From: Phialocephala subalpina
Taxonomy: Eukaryota; Ascomycota; Leotiomycetes; Helotiales; Mollisiaceae
Assembly (NCBI GenBank): GCA_900073065.1
Contig: FJOG01000047.1
Coordinates: 170,888-208,238 of the forward strand
Direction: 5' to 3'
Length of the DNA: 37,351 bases
The number at the start of each line of letters is the position of its first letter. The stretch's first letter is position 1. This document shows, in pieces, positions 12,101-22,290 of this stretch. The notes below the pieces were generated by a model. That model searched no databases and was not told the DNA's origin. It saw only the letters and a program-made list of their open reading frames with translations. Position numbers and translations under genes: made by a program.

Positions 12101-12231
12101 ATACGATTGTTGCAAAATCGGAAGATCCGATGACGCCGGTTAGTAGCCGGATTAAGAGGAATTGTTCGATTGGGGCGTTGGTGAGTAGTAGTCCGGAGCA
12201 GTGGCATGATGCTATGGAGGTTGTGAGTTAG
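9110..12231 (+). CDS. Sir2-family NAD-dependent deacetylase, Hst3/Hst4 class
   Basis: Four exons (9110-9235, 9292-10679, 10784-10916, 10984-12231; introns 56, 104 and 67 bp) give 964 residues. All sirtuin hallmarks are present: GAGIST (32-37) followed by CGIPDFRSENGLY across intron 1, NYTQNID (431-437), catalytic His488 in VPLHGS, a zinc site Cys496/Cys499 and Cys522/Cys525 spread over exons 2 and 3, GTSLRVHG, and VNQTKP. Hst3/Hst4 enzymes act in the nucleus on histone H3 Lys56; that role is family knowledge. About 310 residues (roughly 60-375) are inserted between GLY and the core segment KGRDLFDSMIWSDP. They are disordered, Ser/Thr/Arg-rich and carry four degenerate repeats of RSSRSRSTNTTNSR type. 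The C-terminal 300 residues are Lys/Pro-rich and nuclear-like. The ATG at 9110 is the first in frame and gives the usual short N-terminus. Confidence 0.92.
9502..10068 (+). repeat. Four degenerate Arg/Ser repeats inside the sirtuin gene
   Basis: Coding repeats of about 19 residues start at 9502 (RRSSRSRSTNTTNSRSNTP), 9763 (RRSSRSRSMNPAKSRAGSP), 9886 (RQSSLARSTDTNDTRASTP) and 10012 (RPSSRSRSTNTTNSRSSTP). Spacing is irregular (about 261, 123 and 126 bp). Repeats 1 and 4 are the most alike in protein yet use different codons, so the peptide rather than the DNA has been kept. Confidence 0.8.
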
Positions 12232-12787
12232 GGTGGCGTATTGGGAATGGGAGGGCGGTGTGTTGGAGTATGTACAAGGTGATGATAATGAATAGATACC
12301 AGATGTGGGTTTGTGCCGCTTGAATGTTCGTGGTTTACTGAGCGATTTACGAGTTTAGGATGCGGTGCTTCGGCGAGTGCCTATCTTGACAACGGTTCTG
12401 CGGATGTTTGATTTGCTTTCATTTCTTTTACCATTGAGATTGTCTATGCTGCGATGGTGGACCCAATTCTGCTTTGTGTCTATACTGCTCGTCATTGCCC
12501 AAGGCTTCCAGGTTGTTTTTAACGGCGATGACCACATTGAGAGAAACCTTTTATGGCGGAATTTTAGAAGGTGAGCTCCGGGAAATCGGTGAATCGAACG
12601 AGCACATGATCAGGATACTCGAACAGCAAACATTCCGCTAGCCTAATTAGGGGATTATCGAAAAACGAGGAAGCCGACTTCCCATTAATATCCACGTCGT
12701 CAACCGCCTCTTGCACTCCACCCTTCTACAAACCTCGACCACCACCCACCAGCAACAATCGCAAGACGTGCGATTGCCAACAGCATC
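12232..12787. other. Intergenic between sirtuin gene and next plus-strand gene
   Basis: The sirtuin 3' flank and the promoter of the gene starting at 12788. A C-rich stretch (about 12690-12760, many ACC and CAACC) lies directly upstream of ATG 12788, a common feature of fungal promoters and leaders. No gene is supported. Confidence 0.4.
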
Positions 12788-13495
12788 ATGGCTCAGCCTC
12801 AACGTGCAGATGTGCCTGCGTCGGAAGATAAAGTCCTCGAGTGGCTTCATCAAAGGCCAAGACATTGATGTTTGACTTGCATTCTGATGGTCATGGTAAC
12901 ATCAACGATCTGATGATCGAATTTGACTACGACCTGGCACTTTACGCCAGAATATACGGACCCGACCAGAGCCAGCAAGATCGACACGACTTCGGCCCTC
13001 AACTCAATCGAGTCGAGATCTTGCAGAAGACTATGCGCTGCATGGTCCGCCACATTGGTAAGCAAGCGCAACCGTGCGAGTACTACAAAATTGACCTTGT
13101 ACAGACCGAGAAGGCTTCTGTCCTCGCCCTGACTTCCCTAGCATGTACGACCCAAATGTCCAGCCCCCTGCCAACTGGGTTCCGTAAGTACTCTGCTGAC
13201 AGAGTTTGAGATATCACCTAACAATGTTTCCAGATTGCAAGGCTTGTCTTACGTTCACCAAAGACAGCCTCCTCGCCAAAAGCAAGCTGCAGAGGACTCC
13301 CCCGGCGGTCAAGAGGGAACCCTCAATATAAGCAACCGCAACCACCCTCGATCGCGAAGCGCGCCATACTCTCGATACACGGTCTCGGATATTGGGATAC
13401 AGGGGCATCATTTTGGTCGGAAGGTTCTGCATTTGCTTGCTTGGGATGTTGGGGATGCGTTATGGGCAGTCATAAACCGTGATTTTTCGAGGTAA
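12788..13495 (+). CDS. Hypothetical protein, paralogue of the 14054-15171 gene
   Basis: Exons ending 13057, 13105-13183 and 13234-13495 join in frame across introns of 47 and 50 bp. The 5' end is uncertain. ATG 12788 has an excellent context (catcATGGc), but its frame hits TGA after 26 codons (MAQPQRAD..HQRPRH). A 44-bp intron 12812-12855 (GTGCCT..AAAG) would give 188 residues; starting at ATG 12868 gives 176. Visible features are FDLHSDGHGNIND, LYARIYG, NRVEILQKTMR, FPSMYDPNVQP and a basic, Gln/Arg-rich C-terminal half. The segments LYARIYG..VEILQKTMR and MYDP match EYERIHG..VEILQKTFR and MYDP in the convergent gene at 14054-15171, so the two are diverged paralogues. No domain with a known function is recognised. 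The 5' mismatch may be a frameshift rather than an intron. Confidence 0.55.
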
Positions 13496-14053
13496 TCTGG
13501 TACGCAGACGGGGAAGGTTGTAGTCTTTGCAACTTTCTATCGCAGTATACACAAATTGATGCCAACTACCTTCTTCGTTCTTTGTCTAAACGATGATTCT
13601 GTTCTCAAGTGATGCAGCATCCAATTTTGGGTGTTCCTTTTCTTCGGCAGTACAAAATGGGCTTGGCATATCTCGGAAATTGTTCTCTTGCTGCTATGGT
13701 CCAATAATACACTAGACTACAGGTTCCCAACTTTATCAGAATCCCTTCATAGAAATGTTGCCGGGACATTCAGCATTATTACATGGCGCTGCCTGCCTTT
13801 TCAATAACCCAGATGCCCATCTTGGAGTGAATTTGAAAGACGAACCAAGACTTGAAGGTGATTTTTTTCTTAGTACATTGTCTATCCAAGACACCTCAAC
13901 ACCATACAATATTCCTTTCGAGCGCCCATATCTTGCTGCTCGCTGCTCAAGCCACATTCATCTTTATATCTATGTTCACACCAATATCCTTGATTTCCCA
14001 TCAAAAGTCCAAACTTCACATCCATCTACCCGCTGAAGATGCCCGCCATGTCA
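13496..14053. other. Intergenic between two convergent paralogues
   Basis: 3' flanks of the plus-strand gene ending at 13495 and the minus-strand gene ending at 14054. Open frames present in both directions (73-116 codons) have no motif. No repeat or RNA gene was recognised. Confidence 0.35.
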
Positions 14054-15171
14054 TCATTTCTTGGACCTCTTCCCTTTATTGGGCTTGTGAGGACAATTTC
14101 GAACATGGTGATGCTCGTCGCAGATTTGACAAACATGTCCACGATGGTCTTGCCTCTGCAATCTGGGAGGATCCGGATTTCTTGATGGTCCCGAGTCTCT
14201 AGTGTTGCTCGGTAAGGATGTTGCTCCAGTGTTGGGATCTCTGGGGAGGGCGTATGAGGTATAGGTTTTGAGGGGAATATTGTGAAATCGGGGTCCTGCT
14301 CGAAGTGAGAGAGTACCTGATTGAAATCTGAGTTGCGCTTGCTCACGCTGTTCCGGAACTTCCCTCTCCTTCGCTAGCTCTTCAAAAGATCCTCTTGGCT
14401 GTGACTTGTTCGAGAGCTTCGCATTATTAAACTCGTCAACTGGGGCGGTATTTCTTGTGATCATCGATTGTAGATTGGCTTGTTGTCCATCCAAGTATAA
14501 ACTTTCCGGCTGATACATTCGCCTCGTATCGGCCATATACCACTGGAATTGTCGTTGCAGCTGCAAAAGTCGAGGATTAGGTATGACAAGCTCTTGTGGT
14601 TGGAAGTTTAACATCTGCTGCAAGACTGGCTGCCAATGTAGAGGAACTGGACGACCACCGAAATCAACCATACGCCGTGCTCGAGACGATAGATGCTTGT
14701 AGTAGGGCCTGGAAAGAGGGATCAGCACGCGCATCAGGGCTTGTGGAGCAAATACATACAGTTTTAATTCATGAGGCTTGAATTCTGGATCATACATGTG
14801 CGGATTCTCCTTCTCTGGAAAGTGTTCCAATTGACGGGCTCTGTCGAATATGTGTATTTCATCTATTTCAAGTCAGCCAAAGCGGAGCATTTTCAAACTT
14901 GCATCAGCTTACGGAGTTCGCGATCCAGAGTGCGGAAAGTCTTCTGCAAGATTTCGACGTTGCTGAGAGATTCATACTCTGCTGTTGCGCCATGTATCCT
15001 TTCGTATTCTGTTTGAAGCGATTTCACAAATCGTGCAGTGTCCTCTTCGTTACAAAGCCCATGCTCGGCATATTCTTTGATCATGGTCGACATGCTGGAT
15101 TCTACAAAGTAGGCCAGTGAATCTTCATAATAGAAACGCCCCTACGATTGCGCTGGAGTTGATGTTGTCAT
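14054..15171 (-). CDS. Zinc-knuckle-like protein with an N-terminal in-frame TAG
   Basis: Exons 15093-14913, 14862-14760 and 14708-14054 (introns 50 and 51 bp) give 312 residues starting at MSTMIKEYAEHG. The reading frame extends upstream to a well-placed ATG at 15171 (MTTSTPAQS), then TAG at 15144-15142, then FYYEDSLAYFVESS into the main frame. Either the gene has a premature stop and restarts internally, or an upstream intron ends in that TAG. The middle carries SNVEILQKTFRTLDREL and MYDPEFKPHELKL, shared with the 12788-13495 gene. The C-terminus is a CCHC-like knuckle, CQICDEHHHVRNC (x2, x4, His, x3, one residue short of the retroviral spacing), followed by PHKPNKGKRSKK. The same tail occurs at 20527-20620. 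Nucleic-acid binding is likely from the knuckle. Role unknown. Confidence 0.65.
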
Positions 15172-15618
15172 CTTCGCGGTTTCTTGATTTCGTGAGGTCC
15201 TGACTGTACAAGTAGAAAGAAAATGCGAATTGTTCTGTTCGGGAGCGAGAACGAGAAGTCGAGACTCGAGATGTCAAGCCTACGGATCCGGGACTTTGAT
15301 TCTCCTTCGGATTGGGTATATTATTGAGTTTAGCCTCCGCTAGATGAAAAGAATATGGAACATGCCGCGAAGAGCAGGACGTTCAAACTTGACTCATACT
15401 AGGCGCAAGTCGAGGTATGAGTGTCGTTTTACGAGTGTAGTTCAAATTAAGTCAAAGTTAGAGCTTTCCCCGAATCTCAATGCTTCTTGTTGAGAGAGGA
15501 CTTAGCCAATGTGCGACTGTATTATAGAACTTAAAGTTCGATGTAAGACATCTCAGGAGGACGCATTTCTGTGCATTCATTCACACCCCTAAACTCTACT
15601 ACTCTACATAATGGAACA
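15172..15618. other. Intergenic, promoter of the 14054-15171 gene
   Basis: Upstream flank of the zinc-knuckle-like gene and 3' flank of the FAD oxidase gene. A TTCTTTCTACTTGTACAG tract on the minus strand (about 15200-15220) resembles a splice acceptor and could end a 5' leader intron. No gene is supported. Confidence 0.35.
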
Positions 15619-17771
15619 TTACAGTGAGACAGGACATAACCTTCCATTGTTATTCCACGAATACGGCAAAGGATCTTCAACCTGAACTTCCCAATCCTCA
15701 GCCCCAACAGCAGTAAGAGCAAAGAAGAGGCCCGTAGGGTCATACTTCTGCTTCAGCTCATACAATCGAGGATAGTTGACTCCATAAAACGCGTCTTGCA
15801 AATTTGGTTCATTGAGATCAGCCTCACTCATGTACGCTCCCGAGTCAGGAGCAATGTCACGCAACACGTCCATCCAGCTAGTCACGAACTCGGACGAATT
15901 TTTGATGGTGGACCAATTTGAGTCAAAGGCCCATTCAATGCCGACAATAGTGTGCATGAGGGCATCCCGCCAAGCTGGGAGGACGGCATTGTCGGTCGGT
16001 GAGTCGACTGCTATTCCGGTTCCGCTGATGTGGAAGCCTGCGGCGAAGAGACCTTGCTCGATGGCATCCTTGTGAGCCTTGAAAGTCTGGTTACGGAGTT
16101 CATCGTCTTGAAAAACTGATCGAGGCATAAGACGCGAAGCGGTTTTGACGACATCAGTTCCGACGTATTCTTGCGGGAAAGAAACAACCCATGCATCATG
16201 GAAGTTGTCTGCGTAGTTGTACCAAGGAATGTATGTAACGTTCAAGCTATCGAGAGTGTTGAACCAGGGAGCAAGGAGGGCTTCTGTCTCCGCAACGCTC
16301 ATGTTCGGTGCAACGAAAGACTCCATGCGGAAGTAATAGTATGTGTCTCCAGCGTAGTCGGTACCGATCTCGAACTCGGAAGCTCCTAAGTAGTAGTATC
16401 CGTAGGTGCCAGCATCAACGAAATCCTCGACGTTATCAATGTAGGACTGAACTGCGGCCCAAAAGGCGTCTAGGCCAGGAGTGTCCGCCACGGTGAAGTT
16501 GAAGGTGACGGTTGTGGTTTGAAGTTGAGGACGGGCGATGACGGTCAGAGATGTCACAACACCAATCGTGCTTCCCCCACCACCTCGAAGCATCCAGAAC
16601 TATTCAATTTGTTAGTACACACGTTTAAATATTGTTTCGGAAGCCGAGGGGCTTTTAAAAATGGGCCTAAACAATAGCAAAATGAAATAGAGGAATTTAT
16701 CGCCTACCACATCGGCATTTTGCTTGGAAGTGGCAGTGATAAACCTTCCATCTGCCAACACAACTTCCATGGCTAACACCTGATCGGCTGCTAACCCGTA
16801 CATACTACTCAGAGGAGAGTGCCCACCCCCAGCAGTATAACCACCAGCGATACCCACTGTCACCGCTTCGCCACCCACGACCGTGTGCCCAACAGATTTG
16901 GCAAACTCGTAGGCCTCGAAGACTTCGATACCGGCACCGACTTTGATAGCTGGACCACTGTATCCATTGTCGGCCTCGACGTAGGGGATGTACGCTTTGT
17001 CTTTGAGCCAGTGAGTCCAGATAGAGAGAGCTCCCTTTCCGGAAGCTTTGCCGTTGAAGTCATGGCCAGTGTTCTTGACGACAAAGCGAAGGTTGGCATT
17101 GCGTGCAAAGTTGACAGCCAGTTGGATTTGAGCAATGGTGGAGACGTTCACGGTGTATGTTGGGTAAGCTCCCATCGTACACGTGCTGGTGTAATTGTAC
17201 CCTGGTGGCATGCAGGTCCGCCCTTCATAGAGGGGAAGCATGATTGAGGTTGGGTCTGCCTCGCTATGATGTCTTGTCAGATCCGTCGATAAATGACAGG
17301 AAACGGTATTACTTACTGCATGTCTGAGACGAGCCAGTCCGCTGTGATGGTTGCGCACTTTTCGGCATTGTATTCTGACCAGTCTGGGTAGCAAACCGCA
17401 GCCAGCGGGGATGCTTTGATCAAGGCACCGCCTAGCAGGTCATCAAAGATATTCCATACTAACTGTACGGGCCAGAGCGAGTCCCCTGGCATCAACTTGC
17501 AGCCATCCTCACCTCTCTTCGAGGAAGTGAAGTTTGAGGCGAAGGCGAAGAGGCCCGAAATTGTTTCGTTTTGGATGGTAGATGCGACATCAGCAAGGAC
17601 TGAATCAGTCAATTGGACACTCTCTGAGAGGAAGAGAAATGGCGCGCCGGAGACTTTTGCAGCTTTCGTCGTCGCTGCTGGATAGAGAGATGCAGTGTCT
17701 GTTGCATTTTGAGCCGAGGCTAGAGATAAAGACGCAGCTGTAGCTACCACTAAGCAAATGGGTCCCTTCAT
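15619..17771 (-). CDS. Secreted FAD-linked oxidase, berberine-bridge-enzyme-like
   Basis: Three exons (17771-17317, 17263-16708, 16599-15619) with introns of 53 and 108 bp, the second with an ideal ACTAAC branch site, encode 663 residues. Residues 1-21 are a classic signal peptide ending SLASAQ. Several Asn-X-Ser/Thr sites suit a secreted glycoprotein. The FAD_binding_4 (PCMH/VAO) domain spans about 180-360: VKNTGHDF holds the His (219) expected to bind FAD through its 8-alpha carbon, and [19 protein letters not shown] follows. The Cys of two-linkage BBE enzymes (GxCxxVG) is Ala here ([10 protein letters not shown]), so FAD is probably linked once. The C-terminal BBE segment ends [17 protein letters not shown]. 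Such enzymes oxidise alcohols, sugars or secondary metabolites with O2 and give H2O2. The substrate cannot be told from sequence. Confidence 0.92.
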
Positions 17772-18045
17772 TCTTTTATATTAATAATTTAGCAGTCCTT
17801 AAAAGTGCTGATGAGATGGGTGTTACCTATCAGCCGCAAAAAAGCTTGTATGTTCCTTCAGAACTCTTCCGGGACGAGATGAAAGAACACGGAGCGGCAA
17901 TTTATAGATTGGATTTGTGCGAATACCCAATAGAGCTGCAGGGTCCGACCAGCAATCTCCTATATATGAGATTCGCACGCTTATGCACCATTATCGGCCT
18001 CACTGCCAGATTGATGCTTCCCTGCTGCATCCCGGAGCCTTGAAA

Positions 18046-18071
18046 CGGATCCTTGATCCGGCTCTAGCCGG
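18046..18071. promoter_or_regulatory. Two adjacent inverted repeats with CGG/CCG ends
   Basis: CGGATC (18046-18051) and GATCCG (18055-18060) are perfect inverted arms around CTT; CCGGCT (18058-18063) and AGCCGG (18066-18071) overlap them. The first has the form CGG-N9-CCG, the kind of inverted triplet bound by Zn2Cys6 regulators. It sits in the promoter shared by two divergent genes. A binding role is inference. Confidence 0.35.
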
Positions 18072-18568
18072 GTCAGCAAGTATCTTGAGCCTGGAGAAGT
18101 CGTGAACTCATGGAATATTTCCACACCGCAAGTGCGCTTCTAGCCTCCTTCAAGATTTAACGAAGAGGGGAAATAAAGTGAGGGAAGAGTGGCTTTTTGG
18201 TGACTTTCCCCTCCAGGGGGAAGTGGGACAGACCTAGCCCCGCTCTGCACTCTGTGGCTGTGCCTCGCTCTCGCTCTTGCTTCCAGCCCCTGCCCCCTAT
18301 TTTGACTCGCTAAGATACATCAAGGGAACTGCTTCACTAAAAGTCCGAGTATGATCAACACAATCAGAAGGACTTGCAGGTGTTCGTGCATATCGGAACC
18401 GGAAGTTGGTTTCCATCCCATGCCCATCGCAATCAAGGAATTCAGCGTTCAGCCTTTCTGCACTAGGCTGGGAAAGCTGTGCTGATCATCACCTGATTTG
18501 GCGCCATGCGAACGTCACTGCCGCATGACATCATGTTGACAATCACGTAAACAACAACTCGACGCGTC

Positions 18569-18575
18569 TATAATA
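18569..18575 (+). promoter_or_regulatory. TATA-like box of the 18655 gene
   Basis: TATAATA, 80 bp upstream of the ATG. It is followed by a C/T-rich stretch (TTCCCCTTCCCAG, TTTCTCTCTCG) of the kind found at fungal transcription starts. Confidence 0.5.
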
Positions 18576-18654
18576 GCAACACATTCCCCTTCCCAGATCT
18601 TTCTCTCTCGAAACTCAGTTCAAGTATTTCAAATCCTTATCAAATCGATCCAAG

Positions 18655-19588
18655 ATGCCCAAAGCAGCTCGCCACTCATCCCTTCCCCGCGCAGAGCCCT
18701 ACCCTGCAACCAAGCCCTCACCTCCAAACTCTGCGAAGAAACGAACACCATCGAACAAGAGAGCACTCACAGAGAAGTCCGCCTCAGAGAACAATGTTCC
18801 AGTGAACTCCCCCGCGAAGTCCGAGAAGCCTACCTCCTTCCTCACGCAACCACTCGAGGATGAAGACGAAGACGGCCACCTTCCCATCTACGACACCTGC
18901 TCCACCGTCCGCCAGAAGATCAACGCATTGCTCGGAAAAGACAACACCAAAGAGGAGAACCTGAACCCCGCAGAAGTCACCAAAGATGGAAAGAAGAAGC
19001 CATTCACCAAAGCAAGTTTTGTGCGGGTACTGAACGATATGGGAGGAGAGTGCTCAGGGAGGAGTTTGGATACATTCTTGAAGCCGAAGAAGATCAAGAC
19101 CATGGGTGGTGCTGAGAGTCCGGTTTATCCTGCTGCGTACAAGTTCTTTGAGAAGAAGAGGGTGTTTGAAGGGAAGAAGAAGAATGTTGCGAGGTTGAAG
19201 GTTGAGGAGAAGTGAGTGCTTCTGAGTTTCTTTGTCTTCCCTGCTCTGACATAGACTCTCAACAGTCGTCCACATGGCCTGCCTCTCCGCGATCCAAACA
19301 AGATGTACATCTTGCGTCTACCTGAAGAGGATCCTCGCGACTTCATGGATGAGTACGGTCAATAGTTGACCCGCTGCTACTCAGTGAGTATCACTTGAAT
19401 CCATTTTGGGGAACCTCATCTTTCAAACCACTTTATATCTCTTCGGATTCGAACTAATATCCTCACTTGTTAGATACCCAGAGGGACTGCGCCTCCGAGA
19501 CCCAAGCAAAATGCGCGTCTTTTGCAGACGCGGCACAAACCCTAGTCGCTTTTTCGACGAGTACTGGCAGCCAAAACAGGCACAGTAG
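18655..19588 (+). CDS. DUF7726-like protein with two alternative last exons
   Basis: Exon 1 (18655-19211) encodes 185 residues: a basic Pro/Ser-rich N-terminus with short acidic runs, then YDTCSTVRQKINALLGK, TKASFVRVLNDMGG, SPVYPAAYKFFEKKR and a Lys-rich end. This pattern (VRxKI, a central Phe/Ser helix, xVYxxAxxFFxKxR) resembles fungal DUF7726 proteins, which have no assigned function. Two last exons fit the same donor (AA|GTGAGT) in frame. 19266-19365 gives NRPHGLPLRDPNKMYILRLP..DEYGQ-stop (218 residues in all); 19474-19588, after a TTGTTAG acceptor, gives KYPEGLRLRDPSKMRVFCRR..DEYWQPKQAQ-stop (223 residues). The two tails are homologous, so this is a terminal-exon duplication. Nuclear location is likely from the basic character. 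Exon 1 is certain; use of both tails is inference. Confidence 0.78.
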
Positions 19589-19790
19589 GGCGGGGAAGAT
19601 GGGGGTATTAGTAGCCATTGTAAGATAGACCTCAGTGTAAGATAGTCGAATCTGATTTCCTGAAATAAACCCTTGCTACAGTGTGAGATTCGAGACAAGT
19701 GATGAAATAGAAAGGGAATCTGTGCCGGTAGAAAGCACGGAGGTGAGTTGAACATTACAAATTTATCACAAGCATCGGGGCTACGAACCA

Positions 19791-20340
19791 TGGCTATTAG
19801 ACCCTTCCATTTCAGCTACTGCAAAGCTAGAAGTACATGACCCAAAACGTCCAAAACAAGCTTGGAAATCTCTCTCCCAAAAATGGACAATGAGAAAAAG
19901 CTACTGGACTTACTGAGTTCCCAAGATCTCTGTAAGCCCTCATCTCGGGCATGCTCCCACAAGCAATACTCCGCAAGATACTTGGGTGTCCCTATGGACT
20001 GTCAAATTAGTAGCAGGCAGGAGAACCCATGCTCCCCGTACGCCTCATGAGGGTGAAGTTCCATGGCTTACCTCCTTCAGTATCGTCCATTATGCCTCTT
20101 AATCCTCTTAATCCCCATCATTGTGTCTACCTCCTCTTTGTATGCTGCCGACTTGACGTACTTGATGTTTCGCCAATCAACTTCCTTCTCTCGTTGATGT
20201 ATGTGGCTGCTGGATAGAGCCGGAAGTCGGCAGGTGCCAAGCTGTTCGCTCCTTCCTTGGTGTCGTTCCTTGTGCTCTCAGCCGCCGGGCCCTCTGCTTC
20301 TTCAAAACAGCCTCTGGTAATGATGTTGCAAGACCATCGC
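19791..20340 (-). pseudogene. Degenerate gene fragment, 3' exons recognisable
   Basis: Three coding blocks with good splice signals can be read on the minus strand. The last exon, 19818-19791, ends at a TAG. The exon 19998-19914 encodes GTPKYLAEYCLWEHARDEG and is flanked by introns 19819-19913 and 19999-20071, the latter with a TACTAAT branch site. Upstream, HQREKEVDWRNIKYVKSAAY and ATYINERR lie in different frames, so at least two frameshifts separate the blocks. Splice signals are intact while frames are broken, which fits a recently decayed gene. It is either the 3' part of the same decayed gene as 20527-22290 or a separate one. No family is recognised. Confidence 0.45.
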
Positions 20341-20526
20341 TAAGAAACCTCCTGGACTCTGCTCTCTCCCCACTGCAACAGGTGTGCGTAACGATGCTGT
20401 GAACTCTGGTAGTGTTGATCTCTCTTGTATTTTGCTCTGAAATTTTGCTCTCGTGGATTCGAATGTGGTGGCTGTAACAATATCTTCGAACTCGTCTCTC
20501 TATGTGGTCGCTTCCAAGTTTCGGAT

Positions 20527-22290
20527 CTACTTCTTGTTTGACTTCTTGCCCTTCTTTGGCTTGCCAGGGCAGTCGCGGACGTGGTGTTTGCCGTCGCAGT
20601 TGTAGCAGGTTGGACATTGATATTTCTCCTCCTTCTTTCTCGGAGGCTTCGTATTCTTTGAAGGACCCGCATTGATCTTGCTATTCAGCATGTCCGACTC
20701 TGTATCGGAAGACTCTGGAGAGCCATCACTGTCGTCGGAGTGGGATTTGTCGGTGGTGATTTAAGTCGACGCCATCTGTCTCTTCGAGTCTTCAGCCGCT
20801 TATACGCATCTGAATACGTGCTGCGAACATCTTTAGTCAATCGGCGGAGTGGCTTCCCCTCGCTGCATTGTGGAGGTGGTCTTGAAAATGTGTTCTCGTT
20901 GTGATTCGTATGAAAGGCTCTCCACTCATGTGCTCTGTTACGTTGTCTCTCGCGATAGAAGCTCCCTTCCGAATCTACGTCTTCGCGCGAGCCTGGGGTG
21001 GCATCTCTTAGGGACTCTGCATCCGAGTCATAGTAGTCTTATCCTCTGATCGTTCGGATGATCTCTTTGTTGTTGTGATTCTCTGTTCAAATTCTGGACT
21101 TCGTCAGCTCACTGTCGCAGACAAGAGATAATGCACTACTACCTCTGTTGGTACCATCGACAATGAGTCTTGCATGCGCAGACATGCTATCTACCTCTCA
21201 TTGAGGTTCATTTTGCCTCTGTTGCTGGGAGTTACCTTCCTCGGCGTTCCATGATTGGACTCTCTCAAGCTATTGGGCTGTTCTCTGTCTCTGTTGTTGA
21301 GATGCCCGTCGACCTGTCATTCGTGCGCTTCTTGTGAAGAATTCGTGTTCGAAGTCGGGTAGATGACGAAGTGTTGGGGATGGTGTTCGTAGTTGTGGGT
21401 GAAGGGAATTTTGGGAAGATTGATATTTTTTTGTGCGTGTAAAGGGCATACGTGACGGACCTCGCTTCGAATGTCGGGTAGAGAAACCTGCATTGACCAA
21501 TTGCTTGGGAACTATTCAGGATCACAACTGTTAGGCTGTCATAGACTTGAATATTGGCAATGGCTTCGTTGCCAAAGTAGATGAGGTAGACTACATGAAG
21601 AACGGAAGTACAGATGTGGGGGCTTCTCTCCCATCGATCGAGGACATAACAACCCAAGATCTCTCTTCCTATACCCTTGAATACTCTCCCACTCTACCTA
21701 TTTGCTGCAACCATATCTACCGTGTGCTTACCCACACTTATTCCTCTGGTCAATGTCTTCATCATATACTCTGCGGGTAAGGTGGTCAGCTTGCAATGAC
21801 TTGCGTTGTAGATACCCAGTTCCATGAGGTCGATGAGGTCGAGGACGTGTGTTATTCGAGTCTGAGTTGTGCGGCTGAATTATTGCTGGAATTTTGGCTC
21901 TGCTGGACGTAATTACTATAAGTATCGTGTACCGAACCTAAAGTCTTGCGTTCTCACTCTGGATATCTAGGTGGAGGAGCAACATTGTCCTGGCGTGAGA
22001 TATCAGGTTGACGTGCCAATTCTTGAGGTCCTTGTCTTGATGGGAGGTGGTCATCGCTGATGTTTGCGTTTCTGTGTATTACACCTACAGCAGGTTGTGG
22101 GTTGCTCTGCGAGTGGCAGGAGTGTTGATGTAGCTCGGGGTATGAAAGGTCTTACATTATCTCTTGATCGTTCTATTCCAGCTGCATTTCGAGAGGATGA
22201 GTGTCTTGGAATACAGTAGGACAGAGTACAGTCAGGTAGACACTGCCATAATAGTAATTCTGATGTAACCATAGTCTGGAACTTGACTTC
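20527..22290 (-). pseudogene. Decayed zinc-knuckle gene with an intact C-terminal tail
   Basis: Minus-strand coding blocks rich in Gln, Asn, Arg and Asp appear one after another in different frames. They include RQGPQELARQPDISRQDNVA, then TGA, then HDTYSNYVQQSQNSSNNSA, then TAA (21,860-22,080); RTKKYQSSQNSLHPQLRTP (about 21,440); DEVQNLNRESQQQRDHPNDQ (about 21,080); and DYYDSDAESLRDATPGSRED (about 21,020). The final block ends with CYNCDGKHHVRDCPGKPKKG and a stop at 20529-20527. At least four frame changes and several in-frame stops make it non-functional as it stands. The tail has the same knuckle spacing and following KPxKGKxS motif as the gene at 14054-15171, so it was a family member. Upstream limits are approximate. 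Confidence 0.55.

Larger units (their letters stand above)
17772..18654. other. Divergent promoter region between FAD oxidase and DUF7726-like gene
   Basis: The two flanking genes are transcribed away from each other. A TATATATGAG-type element at about 17961-17972 could serve the minus-strand oxidase. A pyrimidine-rich stretch at 18240-18300 and a TATAATA box at 18569-18575 sit before the plus-strand ATG at 18655. Paired CGG/CCG hairpins lie at 18046-18071. No gene is supported inside. Confidence 0.5.
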
